Source of the DNA: an uncultured Clostridia bacterium
GTDB taxonomy: Bacteria > Bacillota > Clostridia > TANB77 > CAG-508
NCBI GenBank assembly: GCA_934177555.1
Contig: CAKPPL010000076.1
Coordinates: forward strand, 1 to 5,611
DNA: 5,611 nucleotides
Reading direction: 5' to 3'
Part shown: positions 1-5,611 of the stretch, one piece after another
How the letters are laid out: the number at the start of each line of letters is the position of its first letter
Numbering within the stretch: position 1 is the first letter of the stretch
Notes under the pieces: model-generated
Told to the model about the DNA's origin: nothing
Seen by the model: the letters and a program-made list of their open reading frames with translations, nothing else
Database searches by the model: none
Program-made: the position numbers and the translations under genes

Positions 1-1
1 A

Positions 2-772
2 GATTCTAGAACTTTATCTATTTTAAAATCTGAAATTACAAGAATTACAAATATTTTTATTTCTGATTATTCTGTTTCAAGTACATTTTGTCCACAAAAA
101 AAAGAATTAAATTTTCAAGGTTTTAGTTCAGTATTATCTGAAGGAAAAATTGTAGTATTAAATATGAATATTGCAGAATATAAAAATCTTTCAAAAATCA
201 TAGCTACATATTTAAAATTAGATTTTCAGTCAGAAATAATGTACAATTTATCACACAAAAACGTAAATACTTCTGCATTTATATGTGACGAATATGCTGA
301 ATATATTAGTAAAACTGATGCTGATTTTTTCTCACTTAGTAGAGAAGCTAAATGTATTAATATTGTTTGTACTCAAAGTTATTCATCTCTAAAAAATACT
401 TTGAAAGATGAAACTGCTGTAAAAGTAATAATTCAAAATTTAATAAATAAAATTTGGTTTAGAACAGATGATATTTTTACTATTGAAGAAGCTCAAAAAC
501 AGTTAGGCAAAGAAGAAAAAAAGCTAACTTCTACTACTATATCTGAAAATGCTAAAGAAACAAATTTTAATTTTATTACTAATTCTTTTAATTCCAAAAA
601 TTCAAATATAACGGAAAGTTTAAATTCTTATACTCAAAAAGATTTTATTTTTGACACAAATTTTTTTACTCAAAAACTTGAAACATTTACAGCTATTGCC
701 TTTTTATCTGATGGTACACATATATTTAAACCATCAAAACTAAAAATGTTTCCATATTTTAAAAATTATTAA
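2..772 (+). CDS. VirD4/TraG-type coupling ATPase, C-terminal part (5' end outside window)
   Basis: The reading frame is open from the first bases of the window, so this is the last 256 residues of a longer protein; the ATG at 164 is internal. Type IV coupling proteins are membrane-anchored hexameric ATPases that recruit DNA or protein substrates to a secretion channel. Visible features: a strand EGKIVVLNMNI (about visible residues 47-57), a Walker B-like segment FICDEYAEY (about 93-101, acidic pair D96-E97), and a following INIVCTQSYSSLKNTL segment (about 119-134) that matches the motif with conserved Gln found after Walker B in TraG/TraD/VirD4 proteins. The Walker A motif must lie upstream of the window. 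The tail is Ser/Asn/Thr-rich, then ends with a short conserved-looking segment (DGTHIFKPSKLKMFPYF). It is the first gene of a row of four secretion-like genes, and its stop codon overlaps the ribosome binding site of the next. Assignment to the coupling-protein superfamily is fairly secure; the transported substrate is unknown. Confidence 0.8.
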   Translation, partial: DSRTLSILKSEITRITNIFISDYSVSSTFCPQKKELNFQGFSSVLSEGKIVVLNMNIAEYKNLSKIIATYLKLDFQSEIMYNLSHKNVNTSAFICDEYAEYISKTDADFFSLSREAKCINIVCTQSYSSLKNTLKDETAVKVIIQNLINKIWFRTDDIFTIEEAQKQLGKEEKKLTSTTISENAKETNFNFITNSFNSKNSNITESLNSYTQKDFIFDTNFFTQKLETFTAIAFLSDGTHIFKPSKLKMFPYFKNY

Positions 773-782
773 AGGAGGTCTT

Positions 783-1100
783 ATGAAAAAATTTTTATTT
801 ATATCTATATTATTTATTTATCTTATTTTTTCACTATCTATTTTCTCTTTCGCTGCTACTCCAAAATTAGTAACTAAATTAAATAGTGCCTTTGAAGATA
901 TAGAAGGATGGATTATTAAAATCTCTACTCCTGCTGCAGCTGTTGCTGTTTGTACAGGTGCATTAATGCGTAAATTTAGTTTTGGCGATGAAGAAAAAAT
1001 TAGAATTGGAAAAAAATTAATCTCAGGTTCTTTATTTTCATATGCATTTATTTTAGCTGTTGATCTTATATTATCTGCTATACAATCTTTAATAAAATAA
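783..1100 (+). CDS. Small membrane protein, VirB2/TrbC-like pilin candidate
   Basis: A 105-residue protein with the layout of VirB2/TrbC pilins: a signal peptide (MKKF, a hydrophobic core to about residue 21, likely cleavage after SFA at 24 or 25), a short amphipathic stretch, one hydrophobic segment rich in Ala (about 43-62), a charged cytoplasmic-type loop RKFSFGDEEKIRIGKK (63-78), and a second hydrophobic segment (about 79-104). Pilins of this class form the extracellular filament or, in Gram-positive systems, a small channel subunit. AGGAGG at 773-778 lies 4 nt before the ATG and fixes the start. It sits 10 bp after the coupling ATPase and 11 bp before the VirB6-like gene, which supports a secretion role. 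The sequence is short and the family call rests on topology and neighbours, so a different small membrane subunit is possible. Confidence 0.7.
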   Translation: MKKFLFISILFIYLIFSLSIFSFAATPKLVTKLNSAFEDIEGWIIKISTPAAAVAVCTGALMRKFSFGDEEKIRIGKKLISGSLFSYAFILAVDLILSAIQSLIK

Positions 1101-1101
1101 C

Positions 1102-1107
1102 AGGAGG
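1102..1107 (+). promoter_or_regulatory. Ribosome binding site that fixes the VirB6-like start at 1112
   Basis: AGGAGG lies 4 nt before the ATG at 1112, the same spacing as for the genes starting at 783 and 1998. The ATG at 1215, which opens the long downstream frame, is preceded by TTCTATTTTAG with no such motif. Translation therefore most likely begins at 1112, in a different frame from the bulk of the protein. Confidence 0.9.
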
Positions 1108-1111
1108 TTAA

Positions 1112-1240
1112 ATGGAAAATAATTCAAATATTACAACAATTATTATTTCAACAATTAATACTATTTTAAATAATTTGTTTTCTTCTATTGATAATAATTT
1201 ATATTCTATTTTAGATGATATTACATTTATACGGCCCTGA
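1112..1240 (+). CDS. Zero-frame 42-residue product ending at the frameshift-site TGA
   Basis: This is what ribosomes make if they terminate at TGA 1238-1240 rather than shift. The peptide is Asn/Ser/Thr/Ile-rich with a possible amphipathic helix (TTIIISTINTILNNLF) and no clear signal peptide. It is most likely only the abortive product or N-terminal part of the VirB6-like protein. An independent function cannot be judged from the sequence. If TGA were read as Trp, the frame would still end two codons later at TAA, so a genetic code change does not join the halves. Confidence 0.45.
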   Translation: MENNSNITTIIISTINTILNNLFSSIDNNLYSILDDITFIRP

Positions 1241-1988
1241 TATAATTAATGATTCTTATTTTGAAAAAATTTTAGGAACTACAGCTTCTAATGGTTTACT
1301 TTTAATTGCTAATTCTTTACTATTTGGTTTTATTTTATATTATTCTATAAAATATCTATTTTCTCATATTACATATTCTCAAATAGAATCTCCTATGCAA
1401 TTTATTTTTAAATGTATAATTTTTGGAATATCAATAAATTTTTCTTATTTTTTTATAAAAGAATTTCTAAATATTATTTTTATAATAACTTTATCTATCA
1501 GAAATATAGGAGAAGAATTATTCAATAAAAATGTATGTTTTTCTGAATTAATTTTAAATATCAATAATTTTATTTCAACAGATACTATTAATTTAGATAT
1601 ATTTTCTCTTAATGGTATTATAAAAGCAACATTAACTATGTCTTTACTTAATTTAGTTTTTACTTATTCTTTCAGATATGTTATGTTAAAAATATTCATT
1701 TTATTAACACCTTTTTCTATTTTATCTTTATTATTAGAAAAAACATCTTGGTTTTTTAAAGTTTGGTTAAAAAATTTATTTTCTTTATTATTTATTCAAA
1801 TCATTGTTTCTATTGTTTTATTAATTTTATTTTCCATGGATTCTTCTTCTGAATCTTTAATCACAAAATTTATATATATTGGTGCTATACATGCTTTAAT
1901 AAAATCAAATTCATTTGTTAGCGAATTTTTGGGTGGAGTTTCCACAACTTTTACGCAAAATGTGAATAACTTTCTCCAAAAACTATAA
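1112..1988 (+). CDS. VirB6/TrbL-like polytopic membrane protein, probably made by +1 frameshift (1112-1237 joined to 1239-1988)
   Basis: Two frames together make one 291-residue protein. The first 42 codons (from 1112) end ...DDITFIRP at a TGA (1238-1240); skipping base 1238 continues directly with DIINDSYFEKILG and 249 residues to the stop at 1986-1988. Hydrophobic segments lie at about residues 57-82, 95-129, 166-208, 217-241 and 252-262. The segment around residues 190-231 (ILLTPFSILS, then SWFFKVWLKNLFSLLFIQ) has the Pro, Trp-x-x-x-x-Trp and Gln pattern typical of VirB6/TrbL-like channel subunits, which form the inner-membrane part of type IV secretion systems. The gene lies between the pilin-like and VirB3-like genes, 9 bp before the latter. 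The downstream frame shows no internal stops and keeps a protein-like composition, so it is not visibly decaying. Alternatives are a recent one-base insertion (pseudogene) or a sequence error; a start at 1215 lacks a ribosome binding site and would drop the first 41-42 residues. Confidence 0.72.
1232..1240 (+). other. Candidate programmed +1 ribosomal frameshift site CGG CCC TGA
   Basis: In the frame set by the start at 1112 the sequence reads ATA CGG CCC TGA. The tRNA-Pro on CCC can re-pair one base forward with CCT, and the next codon becomes GAT, which opens the long downstream frame. A slow UGA stop in the A site next to a slippery P-site codon is the known arrangement in bacterial RF2 (CTT TGA) and antizyme (TCC TGA), and CCCU proline shifts have been described in a Listeria phage. 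CGGCCC is the longest unbroken G/C run I can find in the window, and CGG is not used for Arg in any other gene here. I see no Shine-Dalgarno-like stimulator just upstream and no strong downstream hairpin. Confidence 0.7.
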
Positions 1989-1997
1989 GGAGGTGTC

Positions 1998-2282
1998 ATG
2001 AAATTTATTTTTCCACAAAATTATAATTTTAAGAATAAACTTTTTGGTGTAATTTCATATAGTACATTAGTTTTTAATGCTCTTTGGTATTTTACAATTT
2101 TTTCAATTCTTCAACTTCTTTTTTCTGATTGGAACATAAAAATATTTTTACTTATTTCTCTTGCTTTTCCAATAACATTATTTAGTATTATTGGATTAAA
2201 TGGTGAATCTATTTTTTATATTTTTAGATATATTATTAGATATATTTTTAAGCCCAAATTATATGTTTTTAAAAAGTTTTAG
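1998..2282 (+). CDS. Small membrane protein, VirB3/PrgI-like
   Basis: A 94-residue protein with two hydrophobic segments (about residues 19-43 and 48-67), a short polar N-terminus (MKFIFPQNYNFKNKLFG) and a basic C-terminus containing RYIIRYIFKPKLYVFKK. This matches the size and topology of VirB3 and its Gram-positive counterpart PrgI, two-helix inner-membrane subunits that partner the VirB4 ATPase in type IV secretion. AGGAGG at 1988-1993, 4 nt before the ATG, overlaps the stop codon of the VirB6-like gene, indicating co-translation from the same messenger. In many systems the VirB4 gene follows directly, but here a new promoter and replication genes follow. Similarity is mainly structural, so the family call is moderate. 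Confidence 0.65.
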   Translation: MKFIFPQNYNFKNKLFGVISYSTLVFNALWYFTIFSILQLLFSDWNIKIFLLISLAFPITLFSIIGLNGESIFYIFRYIIRYIFKPKLYVFKKF

Positions 2283-2304
2283 TATATTTTTTTGTCGTTT
2301 TCTC

Positions 2305-2332
2305 TTGATTTTTTTCCTCATCATGATATAAT
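2305..2332 (+). promoter_or_regulatory. Vegetative (sigma-A type) promoter with extended -10
   Basis: TTGATT (2305-2310) and TATAAT (2327-2332) are separated by 16 nt, and TG at 2324-2325 provides an extended -10 element. Transcription would begin near 2339-2340, about 22 nt before the ATG at 2362. It lies in the only real gap between the secretion genes and the replication pair, and it would give the DnaD/DnaI-like genes their own expression. No clear terminator hairpin ends the upstream operon, so read-through may add to it. Confidence 0.8.
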
Positions 2333-2350
2333 TTTACAAAAATAGTTTAT

Positions 2351-2355
2351 GGGGG
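2351..2355 (+). promoter_or_regulatory. Atypical G-only ribosome binding site for the DnaD-like gene
   Basis: GGGGG followed by six A residues precedes the ATG at 2362. It differs from the AGGAGG with 4-nt spacing used by the secretion genes. An ATG at 2349 overlaps the G run but is in another frame. The A-rich spacer and the agreement with the N-terminus of the DnaD-like protein support 2362 as the start. Confidence 0.6.
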
Positions 2356-2361
2356 AAAAAA

Positions 2362-3417
2362 ATGAAATTAGAACAACAAGAATTGCCATTATTATTCTCT
2401 GAAACAGTTGTCCCTGACATCTTTTTCGCAGAATATTTATCACAAATGCCTAGTAATAGTGTAAAAGTATACTTATATATGATTTTTTTATCAAAATATG
2501 GTAAAGATGTAAAATTAAATGATTTATCTAAAAAATTAGCATTGCCTTTAAAAGATATAAATGATGCTTTGGCAAATTTAGAGCAAAATGAATTAATCAT
2601 AAAAAAAACTAATGGTTATATTGTCTCTAATTTACAAGAACTTACTCTTCATAAATTATATAAACCAAATTTAGAATTATCACCTGAAAAAGTAGCAAAT
2701 ATTTCAAAAAATAAAGCTAGAGCTAAAGTTATAGAACATATCAATAACACATATTTTCAGGGAATTATGGGACCATCATGGTATAATGATATTGATTTAT
2801 GGTTTACAAAATATAATTTTGATGATCAAGTAATGATAGCATTATTTGATTATTGTTTTAATCGTTCTGCACTTCATAAAAAATATGTTCAAACTGTTGC
2901 AGAAGCCTGGGGAAATAATAAAATCCAAACATGGAATGAATTAGACACATATTATCAAAAACAAGAAAAATTAATGAAAATAAAACGTACTATAGCCAAA
3001 AAACTTGGCAAACAATCACTTACTCAATATGAAGAAGCTTATATTGAAAAATGGGTTATTGACTATGGATATGAATTAAATATAATAGAAATTGCATTAA
3101 AACGTACTACATATAAAACAAATCCAACTTTTGAATATATAAATAATATAATTACAGATTGGCATGAAAGAGGTTTAAAAACCCCTAATGAAGTTCTTGC
3201 ATTTATAGAACAAAGAAATAAACAAAAGAAAGCTACAAAACAAATAGAAAAACAAGTTGCAAAAGCTTCTTTTGAACAGAGGCAATATGATAATTTAGCA
3301 TTTTTATATGCTAATTCTGGAATAAATACACCTAATCCTTTAAATTCATCTGTTCAAGATTCCCCTAATGTTGCAGCTTCTAATCTTTATGATTTAAAAG
3401 GAGATTTTAATGGCTAA
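2362..3417 (+). CDS. DnaD-like replication initiation protein with two C-terminal-type DnaD/DnaB domains
   Basis: A 351-residue protein. Residues 1-100 look like the winged-helix N-terminal domain (VKVYLYMIFLSKYG, then DLSKKLALPLKDINDALANL as the recognition part). Two DDBH2 (DnaB_2) domains follow at about 120-195 and 215-285. Each ends in the YxxxI/VxxxW signature: Y175-V179-W183 and Y259-I263-W267, the latter followed by GLKTPNEV. A basic coiled stretch (285-308) and a polar, probably flexible tail complete it. DnaD and DnaB of Firmicutes remodel origin DNA and recruit the helicase loader to the DnaA-bound origin or to stalled forks; two DDBH2 copies is a DnaB/DnaD-family arrangement. It overlaps by 8 bp the downstream helicase loader, so the two are translationally coupled and probably act together. 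It could serve the chromosome or an integrated element; the sequence does not decide. Confidence 0.88.
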   Translation: MKLEQQELPLLFSETVVPDIFFAEYLSQMPSNSVKVYLYMIFLSKYGKDVKLNDLSKKLALPLKDINDALANLEQNELIIKKTNGYIVSNLQELTLHKLYKPNLELSPEKVANISKNKARAKVIEHINNTYFQGIMGPSWYNDIDLWFTKYNFDDQVMIALFDYCFNRSALHKKYVQTVAEAWGNNKIQTWNELDTYYQKQEKLMKIKRTIAKKLGKQSLTQYEEAYIEKWVIDYGYELNIIEIALKRTTYKTNPTFEYINNIITDWHERGLKTPNEVLAFIEQRNKQKKATKQIEKQVAKASFEQRQYDNLAFLYANSGINTPNPLNSSVQDSPNVAASNLYDLKGDFNG

Positions 3418-4420
3418 TGAACTTTTATCAAAATTATTATCTGAATATGAGCAAAGAAAAATTACTGCAGAATTAGATTTAGAAAAACGAAAAAATCAGC
3501 TTTATGAAAAAATTCCTAGACTGCAAGAAATTGAAGAAGAATTAAATAATTTTGCAATTAATACTGCAAAAGATATTTTAAATGGTAAACAATATTCATT
3601 AGATGATTTAAACCAAAAAGTAAATTTATTAAAATTAGAAAAATCTCAAATTTTAAAAGATAATAATATTTCTGAAGATTTTTTGCAACCTAATTATAGT
3701 TGTAAAATATGCAAAGATACTGGATATATAAAAAGCATTAATAATGGCTCTACTTTATGTCCTTGTATAAAACAAAAATTATTAGATTTTTCATATAATA
3801 AATCTAACATTACAAATTTAGATAAGGAAAATTTTGACAAATTTAATATTAATATTTTTTCTGATAAAGCTGAACCAGAAATATATAAAATAAATATTTC
3901 ACCAAGACAAAATATGTTATCAATAAAACAAAAATGTATTGAATTTGTTCAAGAATTTGATAATCCTAATTATCATAATTTGTTATTCACTGGTAATACT
4001 GGGTTAGGAAAAACATTTATGTCTAATTGTATTGCTAATGAATTAATAAAAAATGGTAAAAACGTTCTTTATCAAACTGCACCTGTATTATTAGAAACTG
4101 TTATTGATAATAAATTAAATAAATATAAATCAACATCTCAAGATGATTTTTATAAAAATGTTTTAGAGTCAGATTTATTAATTATTGATGATTTAGGTAC
4201 AGAATGTTTGAATAGTATGAAATTAAGCGAATTATTTACTATATTAAATACTAGATTATTAAATTTAAATAATAAAATTACCAAAACTATTATCTCTACT
4301 AATTTAGATATAAATAATATATTCAAAAACTATGAAGAACGTATTGGTTCCAGAATTGTTGGATATTATGATATCTATTACTTTTTTGGTAATGATTTAA
4401 GATTTAGAAAAAAACAATAA
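3410..4420 (+). CDS. DnaC/DnaI-like AAA+ replicative helicase loader
   Basis: A 336-residue ATPase expected to load the DnaB/DnaC-type replicative helicase onto origin DNA. The N-terminus (1-95) is largely helical and charged, a likely helicase-binding region. Then comes a zinc-binding cluster C98-x2-C101 and C117-x-C119, as in DnaI-type loaders. The AAA+ core has Walker A GNTGLGKT (195-202), Walker B LLIIDD (256-261) followed by LGTE, sensor 1 TIISTN (293-298), and a conserved box ERIGSRIVG (310-318) with candidate arginine-finger residues R311 and R315. AAGGAG at 3398-3403, 6 nt before the ATG and inside the DnaD-like gene, supports the start. All expected catalytic motifs are present, so the protein should be active. 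IstB-type transposition ATPases share the core, but the zinc cluster and the DnaD-like neighbour favour a helicase loader. Confidence 0.92.
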   Translation: MANELLSKLLSEYEQRKITAELDLEKRKNQLYEKIPRLQEIEEELNNFAINTAKDILNGKQYSLDDLNQKVNLLKLEKSQILKDNNISEDFLQPNYSCKICKDTGYIKSINNGSTLCPCIKQKLLDFSYNKSNITNLDKENFDKFNINIFSDKAEPEIYKINISPRQNMLSIKQKCIEFVQEFDNPNYHNLLFTGNTGLGKTFMSNCIANELIKNGKNVLYQTAPVLLETVIDNKLNKYKSTSQDDFYKNVLESDLLIIDDLGTECLNSMKLSELFTILNTRLLNLNNKITKTIISTNLDINNIFKNYEERIGSRIVGYYDIYYFFGNDLRFRKKQ

Positions 4421-4452
4421 AAACCAGGTTTTACTGATTTTTATTGTTTTTT
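4408..4452. terminator. Bidirectional hairpin terminator between the helicase loader and gyrA
   Basis: CAATAAAAA (4415-4423) pairs perfectly with TTTTTATTG (4438-4446). One C-A mismatch and a further CAG/CTG pairing (4425-4427 with 4434-4436) close a 6-nt loop. Six T follow (4447-4452) for the plus strand, and seven A precede the stem (4408-4414), which become a T run for the minus strand. It therefore serves both convergent genes. The stop codon of the helicase loader (4418-4420) lies inside the left arm, while the gyrA stop (4456-4458) lies just outside. The stem is AT-rich, so efficiency may be moderate. Confidence 0.8.
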
Positions 4453-4455
4453 ATT

Positions 4456-5611
4456 TTAGTTTTCAACTTCTGCTATTTCTGGAATTAATGTTTCTATACT
4501 TACAACTTTTCCTCCGTCTGTTGTTCTCATTAATGTTACACCTTGTGTAGATCTTCCTAAAACACTTATATCTTTAACTTTTAATCTAATTATTGTTCCT
4601 TTGTCTGTTATTAGCATTACATCTTCATCATCAGTAGCAATTCTTACTCCTACTAATTTTCCTGTTTTAGAAGTTATTTTATAAGTTATTACTCCTTTTC
4701 CTCCACGTAATTGTACTCTATATTCATCAAGTTCTGTTCTCTTTCCAAATCCGTGTTCTGTTATAGCTAATAATGTTGCTTTACCTCCTGATATTATTGA
4801 TTCCATTCCTATTACTTCGTCATCATCATCTAATCTAATTCCTATAACACCTTGAGATACTCTTCCTATTGGTCTTACTTCTTTTTCATCAAATGTAATA
4901 CACATTCCATTTCTTGTTACTAATACAACATTATCTTCTCCATCTGTTAATCTAACACCAATTAATTCATCATCTTCTTTTAATGTAATTCCTTGTAGTC
5001 CAGTTTTTCTTGCAGAATTATATTCTGTTAATGCTGTCTTTTTAATTAATCCTTTTTTGGTTGCCATTAATAAATATTTACCTTCTGCAAAATTTTGAAT
5101 TGGTATAACTGCTGAAACTTTTTCACCTGCATCTAAACTTAATAAGTTTACAATAGCTGTTCCCCTAGCAGTTCTTCCTGCTTCTGGTATCTCATATCCT
5201 CTAAGTCTATATAATTTACCTTTATTTGTAAAGAATAATATTGTATCATGTGTTGATGCTGTAAATATTTGTTTTACAAAATCTTCTTCTCTTGTTGCTA
5301 TTCCTGTAATACCTTTTCCTCCACGTTTTTGACTTCTATATGTATCTATTGGCATTCTTTTTATATATCCAAAATGTGTTAAAGCAATAACTGATTGTTC
5401 TTCTTTTATTAAATCTTCAACATCGATTTCTCCTTCGGCAGCAACGATTTTAGTTTTTCTTTCATCACCATATTTATCTCTTATTTCAATTAATTCTTCT
5501 TTAATTATATCAAAAACTAATTTTTCACTATTTAAAATTGCTCTTAAATGTTCAATTAATTCCATTAATTGCTTATATTCTTCTTCTATTTTTTCTCTTT
5601 GCAAACCTGAT
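4456..5611 (-). CDS. gyrA: DNA gyrase subunit A, C-terminal part (5' end outside window)
   Basis: The frame stays open to the window edge, so about 384 C-terminal residues are visible; it reads ...SGLQREKIEEEY at the edge, matching the end of the gyrase A breakage-reunion region, and the TTG there is internal. GyrA forms the A2B2 gyrase that introduces negative supercoils. After the helical part (to about residue 70) lies the six-bladed beta-pinwheel DNA-wrapping domain. Blades begin near VIALTHFGYIKR, ILFFTNKGKLYR, LLMATKKGLIKK, VVLVTRNGMCI, LLAITEHGFGKR and VMLITDKGTIIR. The first blade carries the GyrA box QKRGGKG (about visible residues 94-100), which separates GyrA from ParC; the fifth blade carries a similar QLRGGKG (about 300-306). 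The protein ends in EIAEVEN without a long acidic tail. It converges on the replication genes and marks the locus as chromosomal. Confidence 0.97.
   Translation of the reverse strand, partial: SGLQREKIEEEYKQLMELIEHLRAILNSEKLVFDIIKEELIEIRDKYGDERKTKIVAAEGEIDVEDLIKEEQSVIALTHFGYIKRMPIDTYRSQKRGGKGITGIATREEDFVKQIFTASTHDTILFFTNKGKLYRLRGYEIPEAGRTARGTAIVNLLSLDAGEKVSAVIPIQNFAEGKYLLMATKKGLIKKTALTEYNSARKTGLQGITLKEDDELIGVRLTDGEDNVVLVTRNGMCITFDEKEVRPIGRVSQGVIGIRLDDDDEVIGMESIISGGKATLLAITEHGFGKRTELDEYRVQLRGGKGVITYKITSKTGKLVGVRIATDDEDVMLITDKGTIIRLKVKDISVLGRSTQGVTLMRTTDGGKVVSIETLIPEIAEVEN

Noticed and set aside
517..523. -1 slippery heptamer A AAA AAG in the coupling ATPase gene
   Set aside because: It is in the right phase, but A runs are frequent in this AT-rich DNA, the -1 frame soon stops, and the zero frame continues through a conserved-looking C-terminus.
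1238..1240. TGA read as tryptophan (genetic code 4)
   Set aside because: Reading through TGA gives only Tyr and Asn before a TAA stop, so it cannot join the two parts; other genes use TGG for Trp and TAA stops.
1205..1300. Shine-Dalgarno-like stimulator or pseudoknot around the frameshift site
   Set aside because: No G-rich element lies just upstream of CCC TGA, and the downstream DNA is AT-rich without a convincing stem by eye; a folding program would be needed to exclude a weak one.
1215..1988. Independent gene beginning at the ATG at 1215
   Set aside because: No ribosome binding site precedes it, it would lose the N-terminal part, and its first residues (MILHLYG) arise from out-of-frame reading of the DNA that encodes DDITFIR in the upstream frame.
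1796..1999. Minus-strand open frame of 67 codons
   Set aside because: Lies wholly opposite the VirB6-like gene, shows no recognisable domain, and is a shadow frame.
2283..2304. Intrinsic terminator after the VirB3-like gene
   Set aside because: There are T runs but no stem of useful length before them, so read-through into the replication genes is possible.
2334..2600. Minus-strand open frame of 88 codons
   Set aside because: Overlaps the promoter and 5' part of the DnaD-like gene on the other strand; composition and position mark it as a shadow.

Overview
The window is very AT-rich chromosomal DNA. Its strong AGGAGG ribosome binding sites, AT-ending codons, DnaD-type replication protein and DnaI-like helicase loader point to a low-GC Firmicute, most likely a Clostridia-type bacterium. 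TGG encodes Trp throughout, and nothing suggests that TGA is read as an amino acid.

Layout. Positions 2-2282 (+ strand) hold four tightly packed genes of a type IV secretion or conjugation-like module. These are the C-terminal part of a VirD4/TraG-type coupling ATPase (cut by the window edge), a small VirB2/TrbC-like pilin candidate, a polytopic VirB6/TrbL-like membrane protein, and a small VirB3/PrgI-like membrane protein. Gaps are about 10 bp, and the last three genes each have an AGGAGG exactly 4 nt before the ATG. A new promoter at 2305-2332 then drives a two-gene replication pair (2362-4420): a DnaD-like protein with two DnaD/DnaB C-terminal-type domains, overlapping by 8 bp a DnaC/DnaI-like AAA+ helicase loader. 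A bidirectional hairpin terminator (about 4408-4452) separates this pair from the convergent 3' part of gyrA on the minus strand (4456 to the window end).

The most interesting signal is in the VirB6-like gene. The only start with a good ribosome binding site (1112) opens a 42-codon frame that ends at ATA CGG CCC TGA (1229-1240). The rest of the protein, 249 residues of membrane segments, continues in the +1 frame from exactly this point. CCC followed by TGA lets the P-site proline tRNA slip forward onto CCT, giving a 291-residue fusion. The stretch CGGCCC is a six-base G/C island in DNA that is almost all A and T, and it contains the only CGG arginine codon I found in the window. This is the expected form of a programmed +1 frameshift, like the RF2 gene (CTT TGA) and antizyme (TCC TGA). 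If real, production of the channel protein of this secretion system would be under recoding control. A plain frameshift mutation or sequence error remains the alternative and cannot be excluded from one sequence.

How the genes fit together: the coupling ATPase would feed substrate to a membrane channel made of the VirB6-, VirB3- and VirB2-like proteins. No VirB4-type ATPase is in the window, so any such gene must lie upstream or elsewhere. The DnaD/DnaI-like pair would load replicative helicase, either for the chromosome or for an integrated element. gyrA argues for a chromosomal location.
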